A stretch of DNA of 45,740 nt. It comes from Xanthobacteraceae bacterium (GTDB lineage: Bacteria; Pseudomonadota; Alphaproteobacteria; Rhizobiales; Xanthobacteraceae). The stretch lies in the NCBI GenBank assembly GCA_028290465.1, contig JAQGJU010000082.1, forward strand, positions 1 to 45,740, in the 5' to 3' direction. Below the pieces are notes generated by a model. That model worked only from the letters and a program-made list of their open reading frames with translations, was not told where the DNA came from and did not search any database. This document shows positions 1 through 7,914 of the stretch, one piece after another (the first letter of the stretch is position 1; every line of letters begins with the position of its first letter). The position numbers and the translations under genes were made by a program.

Positions 1-54
1 GTCCGAACCCGCGATGGTGACGGCGATCGGCGTATGGATCTCCGGCGCGGTCAT
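1..54 (-). CDS. thiD: Hydroxymethylpyrimidine/phosphomethylpyrimidine kinase, N-terminal fragment
   Basis: Only the first 18 codons are inside the window; the rest lies beyond the left edge. The reading is M-T-A-P-E-I-H-T-P-I-A-V-T-I-A-G-S-D, which ends in the TIAGSD segment typical of the start of ThiD, the kinase that makes HMP-pyrophosphate for thiamin synthesis. The ATG overlaps the TGA of thiE by four bases (ATGA), so the two are probably translationally coupled. It is the third gene of the riboswitch-controlled thiM-thiE-thiD salvage operon. The identification rests on a short peptide plus operon context. Confidence 0.75.
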   Translation of the reverse strand, partial: MTAPEIHTPIAVTIAGSD

Positions 55-710
55 GCGCGGTCCCGCTTGGCCCGCGCGGCATCGACCGCCGCGCGCAATT
101 CACGGGCAGCCGCAATGGCATCCGGAGCCAGCGACAGCGCCGAGATCACCGCGACGCCGTCGGCGCCGGCCGCTACCACGTCGGCCGCATTGCCGGCCGT
201 GATCCCCGCTATGGCCACGACCGGCAGACCGGGCGCGCGGCGGTGAAAAATATCGACGATGGCGCGCAAGCCATCGAGGCCGATCGGCTTGTTCGGATTG
301 TCCTTCGAGGTCGTCGCATAGACGCCGCCGACCCCGACATAGTCGAGCAGTTCGACCGGCGCGGCCTCGGCCTCGGCGAGGGTCTTGATCGACAGTCCGA
401 TAATGGCGCCAGGACCGAGAATGCTGCGTGCTTCCGCGACCGACATATCGTCCTGGCCGACATGCACGCCGTCGGCCTGCGCGGCCAGCGCGACATCGAC
501 GCGGTCGTTGATCACCAGCGGCACACCACTGTCGCCCAGCGCCGCCTTGATGGCCTTCGCAGTCTCGATCTGCCGGCGGGTGTCGCCATGCTTATCGCGC
601 AACTGGATCAAGGTGGCACCACCGGACGCCACCAATCCGGCGAGAGTATCCATGGTATAGCTGCCGGCCACCGCCGGATCGACAATGGCATTGAGACGAA
701 CATCGACCAT
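51..710 (-). CDS. thiE: Thiamin-phosphate synthase ThiE
   Basis: A 219-residue protein that couples HMP-pyrophosphate with hydroxyethylthiazole phosphate to give thiamin monophosphate in the cytoplasm. The TIM-barrel hallmarks are visible: QLRDKHGDTR near the N-terminus, the NDRVDVALAAQADGVHVGQDD segment that binds pyrophosphate and Mg, and GGVYATTSKDNPNKPIGLDGL further on. The ATG at 710 is chosen because it shares one base with the thiM stop (TGATG) and gives the usual family length. A longer upstream extension exists in frame but would run backwards into thiM and has no family support. The operon is thiM-thiE-thiD, controlled by the TPP riboswitch ahead of thiM. Confidence 0.93.
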   Translation of the reverse strand: MVDVRLNAIVDPAVAGSYTMDTLAGLVASGGATLIQLRDKHGDTRRQIETAKAIKAALGDSGVPLVINDRVDVALAAQADGVHVGQDDMSVAEARSILGPGAIIGLSIKTLAEAEAAPVELLDYVGVGGVYATTSKDNPNKPIGLDGLRAIVDIFHRRAPGLPVVAIAGITAGNAADVVAAGADGVAVISALSLAPDAIAAARELRAAVDAARAKRDRA

Positions 711-1501
711 CAGGAAACCTTCGTGAATTGAGTCAGCGTGACACGATCGAGACCATGCAGAACGTCGAGGATTTCGACCACGAAACTGCCGGGGCCGCGT
801 GCGCGCGCGCCCGCGATCTCTCCGGCCACGCCGAGCGCGACCAATGCGCCGGCCGTCGCGCGCCATGGATCGGGTTCAACCGCGAGACACGCCGCGACCA
901 GCGCCGAACCGGCGCAGCCCATCGCGGTGACCTGCGCCATCAGCGGATGGCCGTTGTGCAAGGTGACGAGGCGCGCGCCATCGGCGACCCAATCCTGCGC
1001 GCCGGTCAACGCGACCACAGTGCCGCACGCATTGGCGTAAAACTGCACGGCCTGCGTGACAGGAGCATCGGGCGGGCATTCGGCCAAGGTCGCGAACTCG
1101 GCGCGATTGAGGCGGATCACAGTCGGCGCCCGCCGTGCGAGATCGCGCGCGAAGGCGGCGCGCGTCGGCACCCGGTCGACAAATACCGGATCGAGCACCA
1201 CCGGCACGCGCCCGGCCGCCGCCGTGACGGCGACATCGATCGCCTCGCGACGCCCTTGGTCCAGCGTGCCGATATTGATCAGCAGCGCATCGGCGCTGGC
1301 CACGAAGGCGCCGACCTCGTCGGGGTCGACCGTCATCGACGGCACGCCGCCGACCGCCAGCAGCAGATTGGCCGTAAAGGCCTGCGCGACCGTATTGCTG
1401 ATGCAATGCACGCGCGGCGCCCGCGCGCGCAAGCGCGTCAGCAGGTCGGCGGCGAGTTCCGCCAAATTTTCAGACGACACGTCGCTGGAAGGCGCGTGCA
1501 T
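710..1501 (-). CDS. thiM: Hydroxyethylthiazole kinase ThiM
   Basis: A 263-residue ribokinase-fold enzyme that phosphorylates 4-methyl-5-(2-hydroxyethyl)thiazole, the salvage entry into thiamin synthesis. Recognisable family segments are the N-terminal PRVHCISNTVAQAFTANLLLA region, VGGVPSMTVDPDEV, the VVLDPVFVDR strand, and MGCAGSALVAA near residue 215, which carries the catalytic Cys. It is the first gene of the operon. Its ATG lies directly behind a TPP riboswitch whose 3' strand contains the GGAGG ribosome site, so TPP binding should block translation of this gene and, by coupling, of thiE and thiD. Confidence 0.93.
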   Translation of the reverse strand: MHAPSSDVSSENLAELAADLLTRLRARAPRVHCISNTVAQAFTANLLLAVGGVPSMTVDPDEVGAFVASADALLINIGTLDQGRREAIDVAVTAAAGRVPVVLDPVFVDRVPTRAAFARDLARRAPTVIRLNRAEFATLAECPPDAPVTQAVQFYANACGTVVALTGAQDWVADGARLVTLHNGHPLMAQVTAMGCAGSALVAACLAVEPDPWRATAGALVALGVAGEIAGARARGPGSFVVEILDVLHGLDRVTLTQFTKVS

Positions 1502-1502
1502 C

Positions 1503-1600
1503 TCAAGCTCCCTCCGCCGGAATGACCCGGATCAGGTTCGATGGGTTGGCTTGCGCCTCTCAGCCCGGCAACCGATCCGCCGGGCACCCCGATGAGTATG
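1503..1600 (-). promoter_or_regulatory. TPP riboswitch (THI element)
   Basis: Read on the minus strand, the leader contains GGGGTGCCC, then GGCTGAGAGG (the pyrimidine-sensing CTGAGA at 1563-1558), then GAACCTGATCCGGGTCATTC and GGCGGAGG. These are the conserved parts of the thiamin-pyrophosphate aptamer in the right order and spacing. The GGAGG at 1515-1511 is both the 3' end of the aptamer and the Shine-Dalgarno of thiM. That points to control of ribosome access. I see no separate intrinsic terminator between the aptamer and the ATG. The outer boundaries are approximate. Confidence 0.92.
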
Positions 1601-1742
1601 CTGAGCGGAAATTAGGGGGGCGACGGCCGGATGGCAAGGGCAGCGTTTGGTAGGTTTTTCGGCCAGCTTTGCGCCTTGTCAATTCGCTCCGATTTTGCTC
1701 GATTGCCGGGGAATGGCCGTCGCGGCCCGGAGGTTTTTGCGC

Positions 1743-1979
1743 ATGATTCCGTTTTTCGTCCAGATCAAGTGCCAGCTCGGCAAATCCTATGAAGTGGCGA
1801 ATGCGCTCGCCGACGCCGAGATCGCGTCCGAAATCTATTCGACCGCCGGCGATTTCGACCTGCTGGTGAAATTCTACGTCGATCCGACAACGGACATCGG
1901 ACACTTCGTCAACGAGAAGGTCCAGGTGCTGCCCGGGATCCAGGACACCAAGACGATCATCACCTTCAAGGCGTTTTAG
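1743..1979 (+). CDS. Stand-alone Lrp/AsnC ligand-binding (RAM) domain protein
   Basis: A 78-residue protein matching only the effector-binding RAM half of Lrp/AsnC regulators: FFVQIKCQLGKSYEVANAL, then GDFDLLVKFYVD, then a terminal VLPGIQDTKTIITFKAF. No DNA-binding helix-turn-helix is encoded. The ATG at 1743 begins exactly at the conserved MIPFFVQIK; the 32 residues that could be added upstream are unlike the family. Such short proteins form ring-like oligomers that bind amino acids, and their cellular role is poorly known. It is divergent from thiM and is followed after 23 bases by the hydrolase gene, so the two may be co-transcribed. Confidence 0.85.
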   Translation: MIPFFVQIKCQLGKSYEVANALADAEIASEIYSTAGDFDLLVKFYVDPTTDIGHFVNEKVQVLPGIQDTKTIITFKAF

Positions 1980-2002
1980 GCTCGCGAAGGCTGGAGCCGG
2001 GA

Positions 2003-2698
2003 ATGGCGCGCGTACCGCCCGGCATTCATACGATCCGCGGCATCATGGGCGTCTGCCATCTTTTGGTAGACGCTCAAGGCGATGCCGTGTTGATCGATAC
2101 CGGCCTCGTCGGCGAACCATGGCAAATTCGCTGGCGGCTTCATCGTCTCGGTCTTGGCCCACACGCCATCAAGGCGATCCTGCTCACACATGGCCATCTC
2201 GACCACGCCGGCAATCTCGCATGGGCGAAAACTTGGTCCGGCGCGCCGATCTATGCTCACCCGCTTGAACAGGCCCATATCGATGGGACTTATTCTTACG
2301 TAGGCGTCAATCGCTGGTGCGGCCGTCTTGAAAACGCAGGGCGCATCTTACTGCGGGTCGGCGCGCGAGCCGAAATCGACATCCCATTCGCGGACGGCGA
2401 TGAGTTACCTTTTTGGGGCGGCTTGCGCGTGATCCACCTGCCTGGCCATACGCTCGGGCATTGTGGCTTTTACAGCGCGCGGCATGATCTGCTTTTCAGC
2501 GGCGATCTGTTCGCAAGCTATTTCTTCAACGTGCATCTGCCGCCGGCGATTCTCAACAGCGCGCCAGAGCTTATTCCCGCCAGCCTGGAAAAGGCCCGCG
2601 CGCTCGACCCGCGTTTCATGGTGCCGCAGCACTACGACGTGCTTGACGGCACGCTGCATCGACGCCGCTTCGATCGTCTGTTGAACCGTTTGACGTAA
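2003..2698 (+). CDS. Metallo-beta-lactamase-fold hydrolase
   Basis: A 231-residue protein of the MBL superfamily. The metal-binding motif THGHLDHAGN (H-x-H-x-D-H) is near residue 60, a further His lies in LPGHTLGHCG, the FSGDLF aspartate follows, and the last metal His is probably in VPQHYDV. This is the standard di-zinc glyoxalase-II-like arrangement. The substrate cannot be told from sequence; glyoxalase II, lactonase and general thioesterase roles are all possible. A GGAG lies seven bases before the ATG. It follows the Lrp-domain gene by 23 bases and its TAA abuts the stop codon of the convergent EamA gene with no gap. Confidence 0.88.
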   Translation: MARVPPGIHTIRGIMGVCHLLVDAQGDAVLIDTGLVGEPWQIRWRLHRLGLGPHAIKAILLTHGHLDHAGNLAWAKTWSGAPIYAHPLEQAHIDGTYSYVGVNRWCGRLENAGRILLRVGARAEIDIPFADGDELPFWGGLRVIHLPGHTLGHCGFYSARHDLLFSGDLFASYFFNVHLPPAILNSAPELIPASLEKARALDPRFMVPQHYDVLDGTLHRRRFDRLLNRLT

Positions 2699-3628
2699 TT
2701 ACGTCACCACCGGCGGCCCCTCGTCGAACTTGTCGTGCTCGACGCCGAGCTTACGCTCGCGCCAAATCACGAACAGTCCGGCGCCCGCGACGATGACCGA
2801 CCCGATATAGACGTACATGTCGGGCAGTTCGCTGAACACAAACCAGCCGAGCAAAAAAGCCCATAGCATCGCTGTGTAGTCGAATGGCGCCAGCACCGAG
2901 GCCGACGCGAACCGATAGCTCTCGGTCAGCACGATATGCGACAGGCCGCCCAGCAGGCCGATCGACATCAAGGCGATCAACACCGGCGGACTTGGCATCA
3001 CCCAGCCGAATGGCAGTGTGAGAAGTCCACCGATCGTGCAGGTCAGCGAGAAGTAGAACACGATCGATGGCGTGCTTTCCGTGAAGGTCAGGCGACGGGT
3101 CTGGATCACCGTGCCGGCATTGCAGAACGCCGAGATCAGGGCGCAGATCGCGCCAATAACGCTTGCCGTGGTGGCCGCGCCGGCCACATAGCGCGCCGGC
3201 TCGAAATGCGGCACCAGCATCACCATCACGCCGACAAATCCCGCCAACACGGCCGACCAACGATAGATCCGCACGCGTTCCTTGAGGAGCAGCGCCGACA
3301 GTGCCACGGTGATCAGCGGCGACAGAAACGAGATCGCGGTGGCCTCGACCAACGGCAATCGGAACAGCGCGGAAAAGTTGGAAAACATGCCGGCGATGCC
3401 GAGCGTGCCGCGGCCGAGATGACCGAGCGGCCGACTGGTCCGCATCGCGGCGCGCATTTCGCCACGCCACGTATAGATCAACACGACAGGGACGATGGCG
3501 AAGGCGCTGCGAAAGAACACCACTTGGCCGATCGGCACGGTGTCGCCGGCCGTGCGTACCAGCACGCTCATGAAGGCGAACAATAGGAGGGAGATCAGCT
3601 TGAGGCTGACGGCCTTGAACAGGTGCAT
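2699..3628 (-). CDS. DMT-superfamily EamA transporter
   Basis: About 309 residues with ten hydrophobic stretches arranged as two EamA halves. Examples are KLISLLLFAFMSVLVR at the start, GIAGMFSNFSALFRLPLVEATAISFLSPLITVALSALLL in the middle, and YIGSVIVAGAGLFVIWR near the end. Family members export metabolites such as amino acids or S-adenosylmethionine through the inner membrane; the substrate here is unknown. A GTG 16 codons upstream (3676) is in frame, but the ATG at 3628 starts at the usual MHLFKAVSLKL and has a GGA upstream. The gene ends back to back with the MBL-fold hydrolase and is not obviously in an operon. Confidence 0.88.
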   Translation of the reverse strand: MHLFKAVSLKLISLLLFAFMSVLVRTAGDTVPIGQVVFFRSAFAIVPVVLIYTWRGEMRAAMRTSRPLGHLGRGTLGIAGMFSNFSALFRLPLVEATAISFLSPLITVALSALLLKERVRIYRWSAVLAGFVGVMVMLVPHFEPARYVAGAATTASVIGAICALISAFCNAGTVIQTRRLTFTESTPSIVFYFSLTCTIGGLLTLPFGWVMPSPPVLIALMSIGLLGGLSHIVLTESYRFASASVLAPFDYTAMLWAFLLGWFVFSELPDMYVYIGSVIVAGAGLFVIWRERKLGVEHDKFDEGPPVVT

Positions 3629-3742
3629 CTGGAGTTCCGGCGAAGTCAGCGAAAGGCTGACATGCCCTTTGAGCACACCCGACAGGTGCAGGAAACCCGT
3701 GCGCCCGCATGGCGGGCCGGCAAAAGCGGCCGGTCCGTTTAA

Positions 3743-4675
3743 CTACGGCTTTTTCGGCGGGCGGGTCGGCCCATCGACCGCCGGCAGCGACTTCAGATAG
3801 GTCGCCATCGCGGTACGATCCTGCGGCGTTAGATTCGACGTATTGCGGATTACCGCCGTCATCGAGCCGCCGACCGAATCGCCGTCCGGCGTCTGCCCGG
3901 TCTCCAGCAGGTACTCGATATCCTTGACCGACCAGTCCTTCAGGCCCTTCTGGGTAATATTCGGCACCCAGCCCTCGCCTTCCGGATTCGGGCCGCCGGC
4001 GAGGCGCTGCGACGATACGATGCCGCCCAGCAGATTGCGTGGGCTGTGGCACTCGGCGCAGTGCCCGGGGCCGTTGATCAGATAGGCGCCGCGATTCCAC
4101 TCGGCCGACTGCGCCGGGTCCGGCACGAACGGCTTGCCGTCGAGGAACAGGAACTTCCAGCCGCCGAGCGTACGGCGGATGTTGAACGGGAACGGCAGGT
4201 CGTGGTCGCGCACGCGGCCCTGGACTGGCGGCAGCGTCTTGATGAAGGCGAAAATATCGCGCACGTCGTCGAGCTTCATGCGCTGATACGAGGCGAACGG
4301 AAACGCCGGATAATAGTGGCTGCCGGCCGGCGACGTGCCCTTCAGCATCGCGGTGGCGAACTCGACCTCGCTCCAGCGGCCGATGCCATCGTTAGGGTCG
4401 GGTGAGATGTTGGGCACGTAGAAGGTGCCGAATGGCGACTTCAGGCCGAGTCCGCCGGCCAGCCGGGTCGGATCGAACTTGTCGGCCTCCTTGGTCTGCA
4501 CCGCATGGCAGGCCGCGCAGCCGCCGGCAAAGAACAGCTCCTTGCCATTGACGAGATCGGGCGTGCGGGGCGCCAGTGCGCTCGCCGGCACCGTTGCCGG
4601 GATGGTCACGACCCAGAACACCGCGAGGCCGATCACCGCCCCCACGACCGCCAGCAATATCAGCTTGCGTAACAT
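3743..4675 (-). CDS. Membrane-anchored diheme cytochrome c
   Basis: A 310-residue protein with one N-terminal membrane segment (residues ~4-25, not followed by a clear cleavage site) and two c-type heme sites, CAACH at 53-57 and CAECH at 206-210. Met ligands probably sit in the loops after each site. This is the layout of the cytochrome subunit of periplasmic alcohol, aldehyde, nicotinate and isoquinoline-type dehydrogenases. The position downstream of a CoxL-like molybdenum enzyme makes it a candidate electron acceptor for that enzyme. A strong hairpin at 4754-4788 separates it from the upstream cytochrome gene, so it is probably transcribed from its own promoter in 4676-4750. Confidence 0.88.
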   Translation of the reverse strand: MLRKLILLAVVGAVIGLAVFWVVTIPATVPASALAPRTPDLVNGKELFFAGGCAACHAVQTKEADKFDPTRLAGGLGLKSPFGTFYVPNISPDPNDGIGRWSEVEFATAMLKGTSPAGSHYYPAFPFASYQRMKLDDVRDIFAFIKTLPPVQGRVRDHDLPFPFNIRRTLGGWKFLFLDGKPFVPDPAQSAEWNRGAYLINGPGHCAECHSPRNLLGGIVSSQRLAGGPNPEGEGWVPNITQKGLKDWSVKDIEYLLETGQTPDGDSVGGSMTAVIRNTSNLTPQDRTAMATYLKSLPAVDGPTRPPKKP

Positions 4676-4753
4676 CGTTCTCTCCCCCGCCGACCGAGTC
4701 CGACCATGTTAAGTCACCCGGATTTTAAGTGACAGATGTCACCACGAAAAGCA

Positions 4754-4788
4754 CAGGGCGGCGTATCCGTTTGGAATACGCCGCCCTG
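4754..4788 (-). terminator. Intrinsic terminator behind the cytochrome c' family gene
   Basis: A perfect 13-bp inverted repeat, arms CAGGGCGGCGTAT (4754-4766) and its complement (4776-4788), with a 9-base loop. On the minus strand the hairpin is followed three bases later by TTTT. It lies downstream of the gene at 4973-5404 and upstream of the diheme cytochrome. Confidence 0.7.
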
Positions 4789-4812
4789 GCAATCAGACGT
4801 CCAACTGGCGTC

Positions 4813-4963
4813 AGAGCATTTTCAAGCGAAGTGGAATCCACTTCGCGTGAAGAAAACGCGTCAATCTAAAGAGTTAGAGCGCGTACGCAGATAAGTTTAC
4901 GCAATCTGCGCAAGCTTGATTGCTTCCGCAAAACCGGTGTCCACTTTTGCTGGACGCGCTCTA
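4813..4963 (+). repeat. Palindromic intergenic repeat, copy A (expanded)
   Basis: Member of a family with three copies in this window (also 16614-16728 and 45613-45725). It begins AGAGCATTTTC and ends GGACGCGCTCTA. It holds an internal hairpin, GAAGTGGAATCCACTTC. This copy is 151 bp where the others are 113-115 bp: the short GTCCGGACG segment of the other copies is replaced by about 36 extra bases. The extra bases contain their own inverted repeat (CGCAGAT at 4886-4892 with ATCTGCG at 4904-4910). It lies 9 bases past the stop codon of the cytochrome c' family gene. Confidence 0.85.
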
Positions 4964-4972
4964 GATGCGCGC

Positions 4973-5404
4973 TTAGCTCTTGACGCGGAAGGTTTCGTGG
5001 CAGCCGCTGCAATTCTTGGCGACATTGCTGAACTGGGTCTTGAAGCTGGCGAGATCGGTAACGGCCGCTTCAGCTTCCTTCGACTCCTTGGCGAACTTGG
5101 CAAACCCCGCCGCGAAGCCGGCCTTGTCTGTCCAAACCGCCGGCGCTGCCGAGGTCTCACCGCCGGTCTTGGAGTTGTCCGGGTACAGGGTGGGCATCTT
5201 TTCCGCCGCAGCGGCGTAACCCGCGAAAATCGCCTTGGCCTTGGCGAGATCGAACGGCACGTCGCCCTTCGACATCGCGGCGCCATTCTTAGCCTGCGCG
5301 CCGTTTTCCTTCATGATCGCCTTGCGGGCCGCGATCGGGTCCTGGGCAGTGGCGACGGTCACGCCGAGCGCAAGCGCGGCAACGGCAAGCACGGTACGAA
5401 TCAT
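4973..5404 (-). CDS. Cytochrome c'/c556 family protein
   Basis: A 143-residue periplasmic monoheme cytochrome. A signal peptide is clear (MIRTVLAVAALALGVTVATA, cleavage expected after the second ATA). The mature part is helical with many Ala and Lys, and ends in a C-terminal heme site CSGCH (132-136). A heme site close to the C-terminus is diagnostic of the four-helix-bundle cytochrome c'/c556 family. The role may be electron transfer or nitric oxide binding; sequence alone does not decide. The gene lies 200 bases downstream of the CoxL-like gene on the same strand and ends before a terminator, so it may be co-transcribed with coxL or have its own promoter. Confidence 0.9.
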   Translation of the reverse strand: MIRTVLAVAALALGVTVATAQDPIAARKAIMKENGAQAKNGAAMSKGDVPFDLAKAKAIFAGYAAAAEKMPTLYPDNSKTGGETSAAPAVWTDKAGFAAGFAKFAKESKEAEAAVTDLASFKTQFSNVAKNCSGCHETFRVKS

Positions 5405-5556
5405 TCTGTAATCTCCCTCTGGGGTCAGGACGGGGGTCCGACGGAAACGACATTCAGGCTGGGCAGCGCCGCGACAAAACCGGGTGCGGTACTAGGGTCA
5501 ACACCTAGCCTAGTTTGTTATTCCTACAAACAGGCGACACGCCTCCCAAGCCCTCA

Positions 5557-5574
5557 CTTCACGAACCCGTGAAG
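5557..5574 (-). terminator. Possible hairpin downstream of the CoxL-like gene
   Basis: A 7-bp perfect inverted repeat, CTTCACG-AACC-CGTGAAG, 30 bases past the stop codon of the CoxL-like gene. There is no T-run after it on the minus strand, so it may be a weak or factor-assisted terminator or an RNA-stabilising hairpin. Confidence 0.3.
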
Positions 5575-5604
5575 ACGCCTTAGGAGGCCCACTTCGCCCT
5601 GCCA

Positions 5605-7914
5605 TCACAGCGTGTGGACGCGCTTGCCTTCCTCGATCGCCGCCCAGACCCGCTCCGGTGTCGCCGGCATGTCGATGTGACGGACCCGGTAGGCGCGCCA
5701 TAGCGCATCGACGATCGCATTCATGACCGCCGGGCAGGATCCGATGGCCCCGGCCTCGCCGGCGCCTTTGACCCCCAGCGGATTGACCTTGCAGGGCACA
5801 TTGCGGGTCTCGAACGCGAAGGGCGGCACGTCGCCGGCGCGCGGCAGCGCATAGTCCATCAGGCTGGCGGCCAGCAACTGGCCGGTATCGGCGTCGTAAG
5901 TGGTGTCTTCCATCAGGGCCTGGCCGATGCCCTGGACCGCGCCGCCGTGGACCTGGCCGGCCAGCAGCAGCGGATTGAGCGACACGCCGAAATCATCGAC
6001 CACGACGTAGTTGGCGAACGCGGTGTGGCCGGTCGCCGGATCGATCTCGACCTCGACCACATGGGTGCCGTTCGGATAGGTCGCCTGCAACTTCTTGAAG
6101 GCATCGGCGGCGGTCAGCAGCTCCGGCCGGGTCTCGCCCTTGCGGGCGAGTTCCGCGAATGGAACCGAGCGATCCGTGCCGGCGACCCGCACCACGCCTT
6201 CGACGATTTCAAGGTCGCTCGGCGCGGCTTCCAGAACGTCGGCCGCCAGAGTCTTCAGATTCTCGGCCAGCTTCTTCGAGGCCAGCACCACCGACGGACC
6301 GCCGGCCGGGATCGAGGACGAGCCGCCGGTGCCGGCGCCGGTTTTGATCTGGTCGGTGTCGCCCTGCACCATGCGGACCATTTCGGGCGGCAGGCCGAAC
6401 TCGTCGGCAAGGAGCTGCGCGTAAGCGGTCTGGTGGCCCTGCCCGGTCGATTGCGAGCCGATCAGCAGCGTGATCCCGCCATCCGGATCGAGCCGCAAGG
6501 TCGCGGTCTCCGGCCCGTTGCCGCCGCAAGCCTCGATATAGGTGCCGATGCCGATCCCGCGCAGCATGCCGGCCTTCTTCGACAGGGCGAGACGCTTGTT
6601 GAAGCCGTCCCAATCCGCAAGCTCCTTGGCGCGCTCAAGATGGCCGAGAAACTCACCGGTGTCGTAGGTCTTGCCGGTCGCCGTCGCGTAAGGCATCGCC
6701 GACGGCTTGATGAAGTTGCGCTTGCGGATGGTGTCGGTCGCGATGCCGAGTTCACGCGCCACGGTATCGACCAGACGCTCGATCACATAGGCGGCCTCAG
6801 GGCGCCCGGCGCCCCGATAGGCGTCGACCGGCACCGTGTTGGTGTAGACGCCGAGCACGCGGATATGACACGCCGGAATGTCATACACGCCCGGCAGCAT
6901 CGGCACGCCGACATACGGAATATACGGCGCGTAACACGACAGGTAGGCGCCCATGTCGGCGATGGTCTCGACCTTAAGGCCGAGGAACTTGCCCTTGTCG
7001 TTCAGCGCCAGCGTCGCCGTGGTGATGTTGTCGCGGCCATGCGAGTCGGCGAGGAAATGTTCGGAGCGATCCGATATCCACTTCACCGGCTTTTTCAGCC
7101 GCTGCGCCGCGACGGCGGCCAGCGCGTATTCGCGGTACGGAAACAGCTTGGTGCCGAAGCCGCCGCCGACATCCGGCGTGATCACCCGCATCCGCGACTT
7201 GTCGATCTTGAGCACATCGTCGCACAGCACATCCTGCATGATGTGGCTGCCCTGACTGCCTAGGGTCAGGGTGAAACGCTCGGTGGCGTCGTCGTATTCG
7301 GCGATCACGCCGCGGGTGTCCATGTAGTTGGTCACCAGACGCTGATTCACCACCTTGAGCGAGACCGTGCGGGCGGCACCGGCAAACGCCGCCTTGGTCT
7401 TGGCCTCGTCGCCGAGCGTGAACGAGAACGCGAGATTGCCCGGCGCCTGCGGCCATATCTGCGGGGCGCCCTTGGCAAGCGCCGCCTCGGCGCCGACCAC
7501 ATGGGGCTTGGCGTCGTATTCGATCGCGATTGCCTCGGCGCCGTTGCGCGCGGCATCGAGCGTATCGCCAACCACGAAGGCGATGGAATCGCCGACATGC
7601 AGCACCTGATCGCGCGCCAGGATCGGATAGAACGGGATATCGACCTCGACGCCTTCCGGCACGCCCTGACATGGCAGCGGCCCAAGATCGGGAATATCGG
7701 CGGCGGTCAGCACCAGCCGCACACCCGGCAGCGCCCGCGCCTTCTCGACATCGGTAATACGGAAATTGGCATGGGCGTGCGTCGAGCGCAGCACCACGGC
7801 ATGCAGCGTACCGGACGGCGTGTGATCGGCCACATAGCGGCCGGCGCCGCGCAGCAGCGGATCGTCCTCGCTGCGAAAGATGGCCTGGCCGACGCCGAAT
7901 TTGCTGAGGGTCAT
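5605..7914 (-). CDS. CoxL-like molybdenum hydroxylase large subunit, form II
   Basis: A 769-residue molybdopterin-binding subunit of the xanthine oxidase/CO dehydrogenase family. Visible landmarks are the N-terminal DDPLLRGAGRYVAD, the Mo-cofactor segment DVGGGFGTK (248-256), AYRGAGR (365-371), and the C-terminal KGAGEAGAIG with the catalytic Glu. AYRGAGR marks form II; true form I CO dehydrogenase has AYxCSFR. The substrate is therefore more likely an aldehyde or N-heterocycle than CO, but is unknown. The ATG at 7914 has a GGAG ribosome site; the in-frame extension to 8082 has none and would cross the divergent catalase start. The 2Fe-2S (CoxS) and FAD (CoxM) partners are not adjacent. Confidence 0.9.
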   Translation of the reverse strand: MTLSKFGVGQAIFRSEDDPLLRGAGRYVADHTPSGTLHAVVLRSTHAHANFRITDVEKARALPGVRLVLTAADIPDLGPLPCQGVPEGVEVDIPFYPILARDQVLHVGDSIAFVVGDTLDAARNGAEAIAIEYDAKPHVVGAEAALAKGAPQIWPQAPGNLAFSFTLGDEAKTKAAFAGAARTVSLKVVNQRLVTNYMDTRGVIAEYDDATERFTLTLGSQGSHIMQDVLCDDVLKIDKSRMRVITPDVGGGFGTKLFPYREYALAAVAAQRLKKPVKWISDRSEHFLADSHGRDNITTATLALNDKGKFLGLKVETIADMGAYLSCYAPYIPYVGVPMLPGVYDIPACHIRVLGVYTNTVPVDAYRGAGRPEAAYVIERLVDTVARELGIATDTIRKRNFIKPSAMPYATATGKTYDTGEFLGHLERAKELADWDGFNKRLALSKKAGMLRGIGIGTYIEACGGNGPETATLRLDPDGGITLLIGSQSTGQGHQTAYAQLLADEFGLPPEMVRMVQGDTDQIKTGAGTGGSSSIPAGGPSVVLASKKLAENLKTLAADVLEAAPSDLEIVEGVVRVAGTDRSVPFAELARKGETRPELLTAADAFKKLQATYPNGTHVVEVEIDPATGHTAFANYVVVDDFGVSLNPLLLAGQVHGGAVQGIGQALMEDTTYDADTGQLLAASLMDYALPRAGDVPPFAFETRNVPCKVNPLGVKGAGEAGAIGSCPAVMNAIVDALWRAYRVRHIDMPATPERVWAAIEEGKRVHTL

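Noticed and set aside
2751-4100. Long minus-strand reading frame overlapping the EamA and diheme cytochrome genes
   Set aside because: It is an Arg/Gly/Pro-rich shadow frame of GC-rich DNA and lies on top of two well-supported genes.
4813-4963. Reading the palindromic repeats as a CRISPR array or insertion sequence
   Set aside because: The copies are far apart with no spacer pattern, and there is no transposase gene or coding capacity in them.
5947-7263. 438-codon plus-strand frame opposite the CoxL-like gene
   Set aside because: Antisense shadow with no family resemblance; the minus-strand frame has all the active-site motifs.
5605-7914. Calling the CoxL-like gene a true CO dehydrogenase
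   Set aside because: The active-site segment is AYRGAGR (form II), not the AYxCSFR of form I CO dehydrogenase.
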